From Plectrocnemia conspersa (taxonomy: Eukaryota > Arthropoda > Insecta > Trichoptera > Polycentropodidae): DNA of 64,000 bases. A program made the position numbers and the translations under genes. Positions within the stretch are counted from its first letter, which is position 1, and every line of letters begins with the position of its first letter. Positions 49,779-61,029 of this stretch are shown in pieces. A model generated the notes under the pieces. That model was not told the origin of the DNA and ran no database searches. It worked only from the letters and a program-made list of their open reading frames with translations. The DNA lies in contig VTFK01000364.1 in the NCBI GenBank assembly GCA_009617715.1, forward strand, positions 434,001 to 498,000, in the 5' to 3' direction.

Positions 49779-50457
49779 TAGGGATTCCAATCCCGGGCCA
49801 AAATTTTGATCCCGGGATTTCGGTATTGCAATTAGTCGATCCCGGGATCCCGGGACCAGTCCCGGGATAATTTTCATGCTATTTTATCGATAAAAATAAT
49901 TTAAAATGAATAATACAATATATTTTTACATCTGTTTTTTATAACGTACAATGTATAAAGTACGTATAATTTTAGTCTTGGACTTAAAATAGAAAATAAT
50001 ATAATAAAAATAAAAATGGGAAGGTCTTATATATTTATTTGAGAAGAAAAAAATGAACTTTTGACAATGTATGCACATAGGTATGTACATTCATAGACAC
50101 AATTAATTGAAAACATTATTTTGAATAAAACTCACGAAGTAACATCAAAGCATCAAGTGTTTTATCACTTAGCCTTGATCTGATTTTGGTTCCTAAGCAG
50201 CCTGCTGCTGAAAAAGTACGTTCAGACTCACAGCCTCAAAGATTCACAGATGACACGTGCAACTCGCGCAAGTTTGTACACGAAATATAACGATGTTGTC
50301 AATAATAATTCGATTGTGCTTGATAAATCAACCAATCCGAAAAATTCGGGATTATGTTTTATAATCCCGGGACTCATCGGGTATTTAAAATCATTCGGGA
50401 TCCCGGGATCCCGAATCCCGGGATCCCGGGATTCTGCTCTAGGGATTGGAATCCCTA
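49779..50457 (-). mobile_element. hAT-B copy 3, internally deleted hAT, inverted orientation
   Basis: This 679-bp copy has the ends TAGGGATTCC and GGAATCCCTA and the perfect target duplication GAGCAGAT (49771-49778, 50458-50465), inserted in a Tc1 transposase relic. It is reversed relative to copies 1 and 2, so the transposase tail (SERAFSAAG type) lies on the minus strand around 50130-50240. It carries 14 extra bases just inside its right end that form a palindrome with the insertion junction. Confidence 0.93.
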
Positions 50458-50464
50458 GAGCAGA
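50433..50464. repeat. Inverted junction scar at right end of hAT-B copy 3
   Basis: TCTGCTCTAGGGATT, two bases GG, then AATCCCTAGAGCAGA. The left arm is an inverted copy of the element end plus seven bases of the target duplication. Copies 1 and 2 lack it. Confidence 0.9.
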
Positions 50465-50739
50465 TGGTAAGCGACCGTGCGCCGTAGAAAAAACGAAAGA
50501 TTTCATCCCTTATGCATTAATCGATTCATCAATCACTCACTCCAAGTGAAGTCTGGGGGTGCATGTCAGCTTATGGATTGGACATTCGTCTACGGCACCA
50601 TGAATGCAAATATATATAAAGTGGTTGTACAAAATTATTTTATTTTAACCCTTGAAAAACTTTCTCAACTGAACCCATTTTTCAAGACGATTCTGTACCA
50701 AGCCATTGAGCTCGTTCTGTGAGTCCAATTATAGTTTTT

Positions 50740-53070
50740 ACGTTCAAATTTTCACTAAATTAATCCTCTATCAATAGATTACACAACTCGAAGAGTTAAT
50801 AAGTAGCAACAATTATAATTATCTATTATAAATTCAAAAACGTGTAAAAAATGCAGCAACGTCAACTTTCAATTGGTAAATATGAATATTTTTTGCTATG
50901 TTATTCGATTTATATTATATAGTCTAATAAAGGATAATTTATATTGTTCGACAACGAAAGAGAATATTGTCTGTGTAAAATGCAACACACCTACAATTAT
51001 TAAAAACACTTACATCTGAGGAGTATTGATGTATTTGGAGAATAAAAATCAATAAAACTCACCCAGTGGCGATTCACGATAAAAACTAAATGCATATATA
51101 TAATGCTATATAATTTAAACTATTATATTTATTTTGTCGTTCAGGAAAAAATCTAACGAATTTGATAAAAAACAGGAAATTATTTTACCTTAGAACATGT
51201 TACGAGTCCAGAAAGCGATCTATTTCTAAGACAGTGTTTGACGTTGATAAATTATATGGGATATACATTATATAGTTACAATGGTCCGACTCTTCTATTT
51301 ATTCTTCTATTATATTACATTACGTTATATAATGAAATACTTGACTCTAAATTATATAGTAATACCAACAAGTCATGGTTAAATAAGAATTTATGTTTAT
51401 TATTTCTGTCAAATGTTTAATTCCAAAATAAATATAAAAAAAAACGCTCTTGTTTCAAATGAGGTTCACTGTTAAAATAATAATTCCGTGGGAATCGAAA
51501 CGATGGATGTTTTAAATTGTAAACTGCAAATAATCATGCATGATGATATCATAGCGATTAAATACAACTACCGGTAATTTGACGCTTTACAAAATCGACG
51601 ATTAATTTGCGGAATAAACTAATTGGATGCAAAGCTAAATTATTTTATAAAATCTAAAGTACACAATATTTGTCTAGTTTACCATATAGATTTCGTACAT
51701 TTATACAATTAAAGTATCATTACTCGCATGCTTTACTTTTAACAATAACGAAAAAGTTGGTAAGAAAGTTAATTTTAATTTATGTTATAGAAATATGAAA
51801 TAGTTATATTTAAAGATTGAGAATAGATATTAAAAATATTTACAAGAAGTGTGTTGCAATTTCACACAAAATATTTTAATTATTATACAAAACATTGAAA
51901 ACCCCATCATGATCATGCTATGTTTGTTCATTAAAACTTTCCAGGTTTACAATAGAAGAAAGGGAGAAATTAGACACTGCTTTTTTGAGGTCTCATTTGT
52001 TTGCGATAAAATGCAGACTCCCCATTGTCCAAGCCAAACAACAAGACCTGCAATAATGATATTCCCGTGCCATTGAAAGATGTCTGAGCAGTGGTTTTGT
52101 TCATGCAATAATCATCATGGTCTTATGATTCTGAAGTTCGAAGTTAGAAAGCGTCATTTGAACAAAGACGCTTTATGCACCAACCCTCGAAATAAATTGT
52201 ATTTGAAAAATAGCGTGAAACCATCCAGAAATAAAAATCTTTTGAAAACTTCCCAGCTTCGTTCAAACCATAGAAATTTTAGTTCATTTTCAAAGTCGTT
52301 CGTTCACCTGTACAACACAATTGTCATTATTCAAACGCGTGGTTAAGAAATTCTATGGCATTGTCATGCTCAAAACAAACACCTTTGTCCTTATTCATTA
52401 GCGTAAAAGGACCGTAAATACACCAGAAAATATGGCCTCTATATACGCCAGATAATAGCAACGTATATTTAAAGAGAGGATTGATCATACGACCTAATTA
52501 GTTAAAATAAAACCGTCCACCATTCGCCAAAGCTCGTTGTATCAAACTTATAAAAGGTATACAAATAGTAACTGAAGATATCATTGTTTCTTAAACATTT
52601 TAGATCACTTTAAAAAAATGATGTCTCATGGATTTTTTAAAATTTAAATTAATCATATAAAGTATATTTTAGACATCAAAAAAATAATTTAATTTATTAA
52701 TATTATAAAATAAAATGCCAAATTTTTATTTTCTGTACTAATTGAAATTATACATGATCATTGTTTTCTATGTTATTTTGATAATATTTTATACAATAAA
52801 CGATAATGAATTAATTACCTTATACAAGTTGTTTTTTATTTACATAATATCGCTAGAAGAAACTGAGCTGAGTAGGTAATTAATGGACTTTGCGATTAAA
52901 TATACGAATGACTTGAAAGGGCCATCAATATATAATATGGAAATTGAAAACTATTTTTTACATTCATTTTAAAAACTCATATGGAAGCGATTTTTAGTGA
53001 CCATATTTGTCATACGTACATAATGATTATAGTTACAGGTGATCAATACATTTCTAGCCACATGCGAAAT
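50740..53070. other. AT-rich stretch with no recognised gene
   Basis: The frames at 51849-52076 and 52080-52346 are adjacent, on the plus strand and of slightly less extreme composition, but I recognise no family. The rest is featureless AT sequence. Confidence 0.45.
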
Positions 53071-53079
53071 ATTTTCATG

Positions 53080-54169
53080 ATGCCTGCACTATACTCTCTG
53101 GAAGTTGGCCAAGGTTAGCCAAGGACGGAAAATATAGTGGGTTACTTCGGTCGAGATCGGTTCTGTCCGCTCTAAAATCTCTCGGAAGTTGTCTGAGGTT
53201 ACCGAGAACGGGAGGTAAAGTGGAGGTAAGTAATTCAGTCGACTTGGCCAGCTTCGAGCGCTTCCGAACATTGTCGGAAAAAGGACCGGAGTCAAAGGGT
53301 CCGAAGTCGGAGCTGCTCTTTCGAGCGCGAGCGGTGAGATACTTCCCCTTTCGCTCTCTCGCGTGTTAAGTGACGAGAGTGAGAGAGATAATGATATGGT
53401 GTTTCGCAAACTGAGATAGAACAAGTAGCTCGCTTCAATTTCAGTATGCGCGTATCCTATGGTTAACACGCATGTCGAGCGCTGCATCGTTGTCACGTGA
53501 TCAAGTTATAATACCACATGTTTATCGGGTACTTCAACAGAATCTTACTGACATCTATAAATATTTTAGGGCAGCAAAAGGGATTAATTCTATTTTTGAT
53601 AATATATTATTCTAACAGATATCGTTATTATATTTTTTTTTATATAAAATTAAATAATAAAAAAATAATTAGTGGTACTTGATTTTGTTAAAAAAATCGT
53701 TTCGAATATCCTCATGTATTTTTCTAGATCGGTTTATATAAATGTCACACCATTACGAATTATTATTTAGAATCGATGGCGACAAATTCTAGGTTAGTCA
53801 CACATATGTTCGTATTCTGAAGTATCATTTTTATGCCTTATGGCATTTTGAAGATTTTGCGTAAATTTAATATTTACGACCGAAAATATTAAATTTACGC
53901 AAAATCGGAAAAGTTTTCACTGATACTGTATTGGTGAGTGCCCACACAAACGTTTATAATTATCAGTAGCGCAATTTTGATAATATGACAATTTAAAAAT
54001 TGCGATTATTTGGCACATTTTTCGATCGCGCGCAAATATGCGGGCTGTACGTGACAGAAGCCGCCGTCCGGACGGCACATGAGTGGTCGCTTACTCGAAG
54101 TCCTAGGTCACGGCCGATTTCAGTTATAACTTCGGTTCGGACATCTTCCAGAGAGTGTAGTGCAAGCAT
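53080..54169 (-). mobile_element. Family A repeat, copy 3 (full length, about 1.09 kb)
   Basis: This is the most complete copy. The ends are inverted: ATGCCTGCACTATACTCTCT on the left and, reading inward from the right, ATGCTTGCACTACACTCTCT. Interior landmarks shared with copy 1 include GCCGTCCGGACGGCGGC, the GCGTAAATT region and the core CGCTCGCGCTCGAAAGAGCA. Open frames on it are accidental. It resembles a large MITE. The right end is joined directly to a hAT (TTF/ZMYM-like) gene start. Confidence 0.82.
53853..53906. repeat. Inverted repeat, 23-bp arms, inside family A copy 3
   Basis: The left arm is GATTTTGCGTAAATTTAATATTT with spacer ACGACCGA, and the right arm is its exact complement. 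Copy 1 at about 18990-19020 has only one arm, so the inversion arose in this copy or its lineage. Confidence 0.92.
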
Positions 54170-55110
54170 GAGAATTATTTTATTTAAATTAAAGTTGGAT
54201 TATATTTAAATAGCGTAGTTTAAGTGTTTATTTAAAATAGTATGGAGCGTGATTAGTGGTGCACAAAAAAGAAAAATTAAAATCTAAAAATTGAATTAAG
54301 CGTAAAGGAATGAAATGCAGGGGAAAAGTACTAATATTTTTGGCAAAGTAATTGATATAATTGAGGAAAGCCATAGTATTTGTTGCAACTGAGGAAAAAT
54401 CCGGAACACATAAAAATCAAAAAATTAGTCGAAATAATTATAAAGACTGCGAAAAATAATTATAAATTTCGCGTCTCATAGATCTAAAGAGCAATTTCAA
54501 AAAAATTTTAAACAACATTTGTGGCTTTGATAATCTAATATTATAGATTCCGTTTATTGTAAACCATGTTGTCTTTGTTCAAACAACAATAGTAAGTGGC
54601 GTCCTAAAAAAATAGATTGGCAAAATTAAACTGCAACCATTAAAGTTCATACTATATCTCAACAACACATTGAAGCCTGTGCAGTATACGAAGTGTGGGT
54701 AAGAAAATTGAAGAACAAATACGATATGAAGCTTCGTTTTGAAAAATGATTTTTCGGCGACTATTTCGTATAACAATAATGTTAGCAAAAAATCATTAGG
54801 ATTTCTAGGTCACATAGAAAAACTTTCAGATGAGTATAATATAAACTTTTTATTACAAGATAAAAATCTAGATTTTTATCAATAGCATGCTAATTATGAT
54901 GATGTTACGAAACAAAAAATATATATGCTAGCTGAATCAATAAATAATTTAAGTGCAACAATACAGAATGAGTTAAGAGAATGCTTAAAAAATAGATTTA
55001 ATAAGTTTAAATATAAATAAATTAAGTTGATTTGTAGTGAGCCTTGGCTGAGTTGATTTCTGAGTATGTACACAATAAAAAAAATGCTGGATGTACTCAA
55101 CATTTATTCT
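54170..55110 (+). pseudogene. hAT transposase N-terminal relic (TTF/ZMYM-like)
   Basis: After SVISGAQKRKIK (compare KPSGAxxRK at the start of ZMYM1/TTF-type proteins) and TNIFGKVIDIIEESHS, a stop-ridden stretch reads YCKPCCLCSNNN and W-x-KIKVHTISQQHIEAC, fitting the TTF zinc-binding block (C-x2-C ... W ... H...H). Then LGFLGHIEKLSDEYNINFLL-like follows. The first 310 bp are repeated in inverted orientation at 63580-63912. The element's ends are uncertain. Confidence 0.58.
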
Positions 55111-55674
55111 GAATTTCCATGACCCTATTACTAAATACGGATTTTATTTATTAAAAGTCAATTTGCGAACCTGTCGGTCGTCCCCGACTAAGGTTATCCA
55201 TAATTGCCGCAAGTTACAAAACCGGAATGCGTTACAATATACTTTTTTTCTCTCACGATTCGATCCGGAATCGCTTCGGATCGTTAAATACTACCCATCC
55301 ATCTGGAGGATGTTTACATTTTTTCTTCGTTAAGCACGAACTGTTAATTATACAGTAACAGTAACGAAAGTGAAAGTCGAATAACCATCACAATTCGGTA
55401 GCAGAGCGGTAAATCTATAAAACGGGTCGAGCACGCGGTTCGTTTTGGTCCTATATTGCTACTGCAAAAATTCAGAGAAGCCCGATTTATATTAGCAATT
55501 TTTCTCTAAACAAAGAATGTGTACACGCAAAAGGGTTGTTTCGCTTATATCTATATATGTATATATATTAATTAATTTTCGACGACAATAACGATAAACT
55601 TTCAATATCTATTATAGTTAGATATCGATAATGAACGATAATGAATTTTTCGAATATCGATCTCTAACGATAAT

Positions 55675-55711
55675 GAACGATATTATCGTTTTACAAACGA
55701 TAATATCGTTC
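55675..55711. repeat. Perfect hairpin, 17-bp arms, 3-base loop
   Basis: GAACGATATTATCGTTT, TAC, then the exact reverse complement AAACGATAATATCGTTC. Confidence 0.93.
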
Positions 55712-55716
55712 ACAAA

Positions 55717-55760
55717 TCCTTGTAAATTATTTATAACAAATTGTAAATAATTTACAAGGA
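55717..55760. repeat. Perfect hairpin, 17-bp arms, 10-base loop
   Basis: TCCTTGTAAATTATTTA, ten bases, then the exact complement TAAATAATTTACAAGGA. It begins five bases after the previous hairpin. Confidence 0.93.
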
Positions 55761-56949
55761 TAATCGTCAATTTGACAGAAGCTTCTTAAGCAACTATGTA
55801 AATTAAAATAATTCAGAAAACTACACTGTTCAGCAAAAACATTATGACCGAGAACGAAACCGGTTATCAAAGGCTTGTATTTAAGTACATACGATTTTGA
55901 TTACATTATTTAATTATAAACCAGATTCAACCTGAAAAGTATCATCATCCGTTTTTTTCCTGTTGAGCTAATAATAAGATTATATCGGTGTTGATTTTGA
56001 TTATGATCGCTATAGATCAAGGATAGCGAACACGCAGCTAAAATTTCTATTATATAATTCCGAATTTTATTACGTCATACATGTACATAGAAAATATTTT
56101 AAATAGGTGAAACTTGGATTCAACACTAATAATATAAAATATAATTATTTGTAATAAATTTATATAAAGTTGAACTATTTATGTGCAAATTTGAGTAATT
56201 TCATGGTTTAGTTTTAATTCTAATTTTGTACTTCATACATAAATGGATAAAATAATAAACGAGCCGGGAGTAGCATGTTTACTTAGGATTTCCATAATTT
56301 TATAAATTCGAATATGAACACCTGGAAAAATAAACGAGAAGGGACCGAGAGACAATTCATTAAAAATACTTTTTATTTCTAAGAAACGTTTATGATATTT
56401 ATATAAAAAATATACGTATTTTGCCTACAAGCGCAAATAACCAGTGATTTGTGTTTCGGAAAAACATATGTTAAAAAAATATAAATCATTATTTTTTATT
56501 TAATATTTATTATTAATGCTAATATGATTATTTTTAATACACATTTATATTATTTAAGGTGTGCTAAAACTGATTTAAACGATAAGATAATACAAGGAAA
56601 ATAGTAACAAAAACATTTTTTTATTTCATTAATCTTTGTTTTGCAGAAAAAAATACATTAATTCAAAATAAATTGAGAAAAAGTTATATATATATGTAAT
56701 AATCATATTATTATAAGCATTATTGCGTAATATATGGTTTTTATGGTTTATTAGTTTACAGAAACAATAATCAAAAAAATAATTAGTTATTCAAACATTG
56801 TTTTTAAACTACAAAAAATTCAAAAATAAAATTTCTGTTTTGATTACACATTACATTTGATTTGCTTTATCGAATATATTTTTTTCAATACCTATGATAA
56901 GATAAGATTTATAGTTAAATGTGGCAATATAATTATTAATAACATACTC

Positions 56950-57182
56950 ACTCTTACAACTATTTGATAGAATTGTATCCCAGCGTTCCTAAAAAAATGG
57001 TGCTGGGATACAAGAACGCATAATAATAAAATAACATTTTATAAGGGTATTTCAAGAATATTTTCTAAGCTTTTTAGATTGAGAAGTAGTATTTTATTGC
57101 TTAGAGATTAAAAATAAAATATCCCAAATCAAGAATGTTGCGAACTAAAGAGTCGTAGAAGACAAAGTGAAATGCGTTTTTC
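56950..57182 (-). mobile_element. LINE fragment
   Basis: This is the same family as 5180-5930: TTGTATCCCAGCGTTCCTAA, GCTGGGATACAAGAACGCAT and TCAAGAATGTTGCGAACTAA align with the corresponding bases at about 5590-5755. Only the part from the thumb region is kept. Confidence 0.68.
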
Positions 57183-57188
57183 ATTGGG

Positions 57189-57300
57189 ACGAGACAGCGT
57201 AGTCCGTAGCGTCTCAGACTAGTGACTCTGAAGTTGCAGGTTCGAGCCTCAAATTTTAATGTATAAAAAATGCTCTATAATTAAAAAAAGCCTGCCCCAG
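57189..57300 (+). mobile_element. tRNA-derived SINE
   Basis: This has an A-box-like GCGTAGTCCGTAG and, about 35 bases later, a clear Pol III B box GGTTCGAGCC. No tRNA cloverleaf can be folded, so it is a SINE head rather than a gene. It abuts the LINE fragment directly and relates to the fragment at 36465-36545. Confidence 0.6.
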
Positions 57301-57411
57301 CTGCATTGACATCTATTGCTTATAAATTATATTATACATAATAATTTATAATTATTATTAATATTGATGTCACCGATTCCCAGACTTTCAGTCTGGTGGT
57401 TAATACTTAAG

Positions 57412-57535
57412 GCTGATTTACACGTTACCAGTCGAGGTTGCCAGTCACTGGATGCCAGCGACTAGCACTGTGTAAACGCTTAACGCCAGTCACTGAAGAA
57501 GCTAGTGCGCCACTGGCACGCAAACAGAACAAATA
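57412..57535 (+). mobile_element. DNA transposon end with short internal repeats
   Basis: GGCTGATTTACACGTTACCA followed by several copies of GCCAGTCACTG/GCCAGCGACTA gives a GC-richer block like the subterminal region of a DNA element. The 57376-57396 stretch just before it folds as CCAGACT-TTC-AGTCTGG. The matching other end was not found. Confidence 0.4.
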
Positions 57536-57649
57536 TTTTTGTTTTACTGGAACTATAATTTATTTTTTAAATAAAAAAATAAATATCATTCTGAGCGAAA
57601 TTGTTTTGAGCCACAATATACACGCATACAACTACAAACCGGAATCTTA

Positions 57650-59430
57650 ATCTCGAGCGTACTCTACATTTATTACAAGCTATCTAAGCTATTTTTTATA
57701 TAATATAAAAAAAGAGATTTTAAAACTCTTTAATCACTTATCGGCAAAATTTAGGTCTTAAAACTTCGCCTTGGAGAAAAACTCTTTTTAGACTATAGTA
57801 TTTACTGTCACTGTTTATTATGTTCAGGACAATATTACTATATTCGGGTTCAACGCCGGGGCTCCGCCCTTAGCTAATTATTGCTGCACCTCCCAAGGGA
57901 TCTGCATCACTAAATGCAACCCCACAACTGATAAAATATGCGCAATTAAAAATGATTCTCATTTATATTCAATAGCAAGCAACTAATAAAAGTATTCCCA
58001 TTCTCGTATTGGTGTAAAATGCAGAATATTATGAGTCAGTAAATTTAGCGAATTCTCATTGAGATAAGGTCATCGCTCTTGATTGATTGTTATGTTATTT
58101 CAGCACTGAATATTCACAGCCGTGGAATTGTGACTATAATGCTATTTTAAATGGGATATTTTAATCAAAGATAACTTGCACTGACCCGTTTCACCCTTTT
58201 CTTGGGTAGACAATGGATATGCGATGGTGGAAAATAGAAGAACGGTGGAAATAAATTGGATTGCCACACATACACACACACACAGCCAGACAACTCGTCT
58301 TTGTTCAATAGTGTATAAATCAGACACACACACATAAGATAAAATAATATGAAAGACAGGGCCATATCATTAAAAATATTGTACTACTGTGTTGTGGTTC
58401 GTGAAATTTGTTTAAAACTTGATTATTTATATGCTCAGGAAAAGATTATTTTTTAAGCTCAGGAAAAGATTAAGTAAGTCTGTCGAATAAATGGAAGGTT
58501 TTTTATATTTAGAGATCATTTAAAAATTAAAAACATTTTTGCTGCTTCAGTGACATTACATTGAAAATAATTAGTTTCATTGCTTCCTACGAAGATAATG
58601 AAAATTTGTGTACTAACTATTTTTGATTGAAAATATTTTTTGTCAATATTCAGATTGAATTTTGAATTATTTTGTAAGTAAGTAGTGACCAAAGCATATT
58701 TCTTGCTATTAATAAATAAATATATATATATTTTTATATCTCAGTCGATAACCTATCATTTCCGCGAAGGTTTTAGAATGCATTTGGGGCCAATAGTAAA
58801 AGCGAGTTATGATCGAATACGAATTATTATTTGCGAGGGTCTGGAGTTGACGTGTGGCAAAAGGCCTCAGGGGTTCTCTAGCCTATCATGCTGTGGTCGA
58901 TTGAATAATACATAACCACGGATTTGTATCCCACAAATAGCTTAGTCCATACTAGTATCAATAAGCAATAATCTCTATCATCGTTATGTGTAAAATAAAA
59001 TTGAATAACCCTTTTATCAGTAAACTAACCCATTTTCTATTTTTCACAGCCCACAGTATAAACACGTATCTTGCCATGTATATAAATGAGCGACGTGGCG
59101 TACGTTTATTAATTAAGTTTTATATGATAAGAAATTTATCTGAATATAACGTACATATATACATGTATTTAAATCAGCCGAATAATGCATGCCTAATTGT
59201 ATTAAAAATACAAAAAATAATAAGCAAAACACATGAAACCAGACAATAGAATCGGAAGAACAATGCAAAACTACGTTTTTTTTGTCTTACTGTCCATGTC
59301 CAGGAACAAATAGGCGTTACCATTATTTAGGTACAAACCAATAGGATCGATTAAAAATGTAACTGGTATAAAATAATCCTTGTACAATTGGCAATGTAAT
59401 ATATAAGAATGATCGTTTTACAATTTTATC
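57650..59430. other. AT-rich stretch with a CA repeat, no recognisable gene
   Basis: Contains the microsatellite around 58265-58285 and 58322-58335 (CA repeats), responsible for the valine/cysteine-rich minus frames there. GCTCAGGAAAAGATTA occurs twice (58433-58470). A block at 57845-57900 is GC-richer but unassigned. Confidence 0.5.
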
Positions 59431-59443
59431 CATTACTCCAGTG

Positions 59444-60556
59444 TAGAGTCTCCAATTCGAGTAATCGAGTACTCGATACTTGAGTATTTTTGTCTATTTT
59501 TCAAGTACTTGATAATCGAGTATTATGAAAATTACTCGATTAATACTCGAAATTAAAAAATTTTGAAATCTTTCAGAAACAAAAATAACTTTAACTCGGT
59601 CCGGTAAAGGTTAACGTCTTGCTTTTATTTGGCGTTTATGCCCGAAGTCCCGAGTTAGAGCGGTTACTATCAGGTTTAATTTTTTCATAGTTCCATAGTT
59701 GCATAGTTCCGGTCGTCGGCTATGTTAGTGGGTACGACGGAGAAATTTCTTTTGTGTTTTCTGTTCGACAGTCCCGACTTATCTAATTTATGGCAATGAA
59801 CAATATGAAATATCAACAAAAAAAAAATTAGGTTTTATGACTATGCAGTTGTAGCGTAAAGTGTTGTCAATTGTTTATACTGATCCCTCAGCTTAAAATA
59901 TAAATCAAAACAATTGTGTGTTTTAAAGGCATTTAAAGTAAAGTTAGTTCTTTGCGAACCGTTTAGCTCTAGAGTGAAAGGGATTCACCCAAATACATCT
60001 TCGAAGGATATAGATTTAAATTCTTCGCAATAATCAGAAGGAGTAGAATATTGTATTTTGTTAAGAAAAAAATCTATTCAAAAAGAATTACAAAATACTA
60101 TTTTGTCAATAGTCGAAAGAAATAAGAGAAAAGCAGAGAAGGGAATGAAAGAAGAGAACATAAAAAGAGAGTTCATCAAATTTTATATCTATAAAAAGCG
60201 AACAGATATAAATTAGAAGCCTTATCCAACGCATTAATGACAATAAGACCAACATCAACAGCAACGGAAAGGGTTTTTTCCATAACGGGAATAATAAAAC
60301 CAAAGGTTAGCAGTAATATTAAATTCGAGACACTTTTTGCATTATTGTTTTAAAAAAAGTATGTTCGTGAAGTTAAAATAATTGTAAAAATTAACATACT
60401 AAGTATTTTATTTATTTATTTATATGTGCACGAATTTGAATAATAGCTATTTTGGTACATTTGGTAAATACTAGAAAGTACTCGAGTATTCGAGTATTTT
60501 AAAATTTTAATATTCGATACTCGAGTAGTTGATGGATCGAGTAATTGGAGACTCTA
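59444..60556 (+). mobile_element. hAT element, 1113 bp, with TIRs and TSD
   Basis: The ends are TAGAGTCTCCAATT and AATTGGAGACTCTA, with 8-bp duplication CTCCAGTG (59436-59443, 60557-60564). Subterminal parts are rich in (C)GAGTAATCGAGTACTCGA-like repeats at both ends. It keeps only the 3' part of a transposase gene. Confidence 0.93.
60115..60351 (+). pseudogene. hAT transposase C-terminal dimerisation remnant
   Basis: The plus strand reads NALMTIRPTSTATERVFSIT, then GIIKPKVSSNIKFETLFALL F and a stop. This is the hAT C-terminal motif (P-TSxxxERxFSxxGxIxxxxRxxLxxxxxxxLxFL). The upstream part (from about 60115) is frame-broken. A hydrophobic frame on the opposite strand (60106-60303) is its shadow. 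Confidence 0.8.
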
Positions 60557-60779
60557 CTCCAGTGTATACTATAATTTCGATTATTTGTATTCAACACATT
60601 TATAAACATCGTTTTCCTAGTATAGTATGATCCAATTCGAGTTTCATATGTTGGCAGCACTGTAAATCAGACAGCTGTCAATAATCAGACGTGTTCAAAG
60701 TGTCAAATGTTAGTTTTCAACAACACTTTTACGAAATGGATCACTTAACCACTATTTCACGTTTTGGTTGACGCTAAAT

Positions 60780-61010
60780 ACCTGGTAAGATCATGCGACT
60801 TAACGCCATTGGATTTCTTTATGTGGATTACGCTTAGAGTCATGTTTAGGCTGACAAACCGGAAACGTTGAAGCACCTAAAAACCAACATCCGCCAAGCT
60901 ATAGCTAAGATACCGCTCGAAATGTACGAAAAAGTCATCGAAAGGATCGGTTGCAGCAAACAATCCAGAGACGGTCATTTAGAAAATTATATTATTTTTC
61001 ATAATTAAAT
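60780..61010 (+). pseudogene. mariner/Tc1-superfamily transposase C-terminal relic
   Basis: It reads RSCDLTPLDFFMW, then after a frame change ADKPETLKHLKTNIRQAI, AKIPLEMYEKVIERIG and SRDGHLENYIIFHN with a stop. The order RSCDLTPLDxFLWGxxK...DxPxTIxxLKxNIRxxIxxI...RGGHLxDIIFxx is that of a mariner-related transposase widespread in insects. One frameshift lies near 60860. Confidence 0.72.
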
Positions 61011-61029
61011 AAATACACGAAATAAGTAT

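Larger units (their letters stand above)
49600..50700 (+). pseudogene. Tc1 transposase relic split by hAT-B
   Basis: The left part reads TEKIKTNRREWAKAHCHWTV, then KDWRRVTFSEKNQIESVW, matching the KxRLxWAxxHxxWTxxDWxxVxFSDESxFxL block. The first catalytic Asp is replaced. After the hAT element the frame resumes as VRRRKNERFHPLCIN, a KHPPSVMVWG-like remnant, then YGTMNANIYKVV (GTMNxxxYxxIL). Joining the halves at GAGCAGAT restores the expected order. The third catalytic region is absent. Confidence 0.78.
55110..56940. other. AT-rich stretch with a hairpin pair, no recognisable gene
   Basis: At 55600-55770 the motif AACGATAATGAACGATA recurs in several orientations, forming two hairpins listed separately. 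The remainder is low-complexity AT sequence. Confidence 0.5.

Noticed and set aside
50250..50549. 99-codon plus-strand frame spanning the hAT-B end
   Set aside because: It crosses the transposon/target junction and is antisense to the transposase tail.
53089..53496. 135-codon minus-strand frame, one of the longest in the window
   Set aside because: It lies within family A repeat, is not conserved as a frame in the other copies, and is low in complexity (Leu/Ser run from CT-rich DNA).
58142..58365. Cys/Val-rich frames on the minus strand
   Set aside because: They arise from CA-repeat microsatellites.
60106..60303. Hydrophobic 65-codon frame on the minus strand
   Set aside because: It is the exact antisense of the hAT C-terminal dimerisation remnant.
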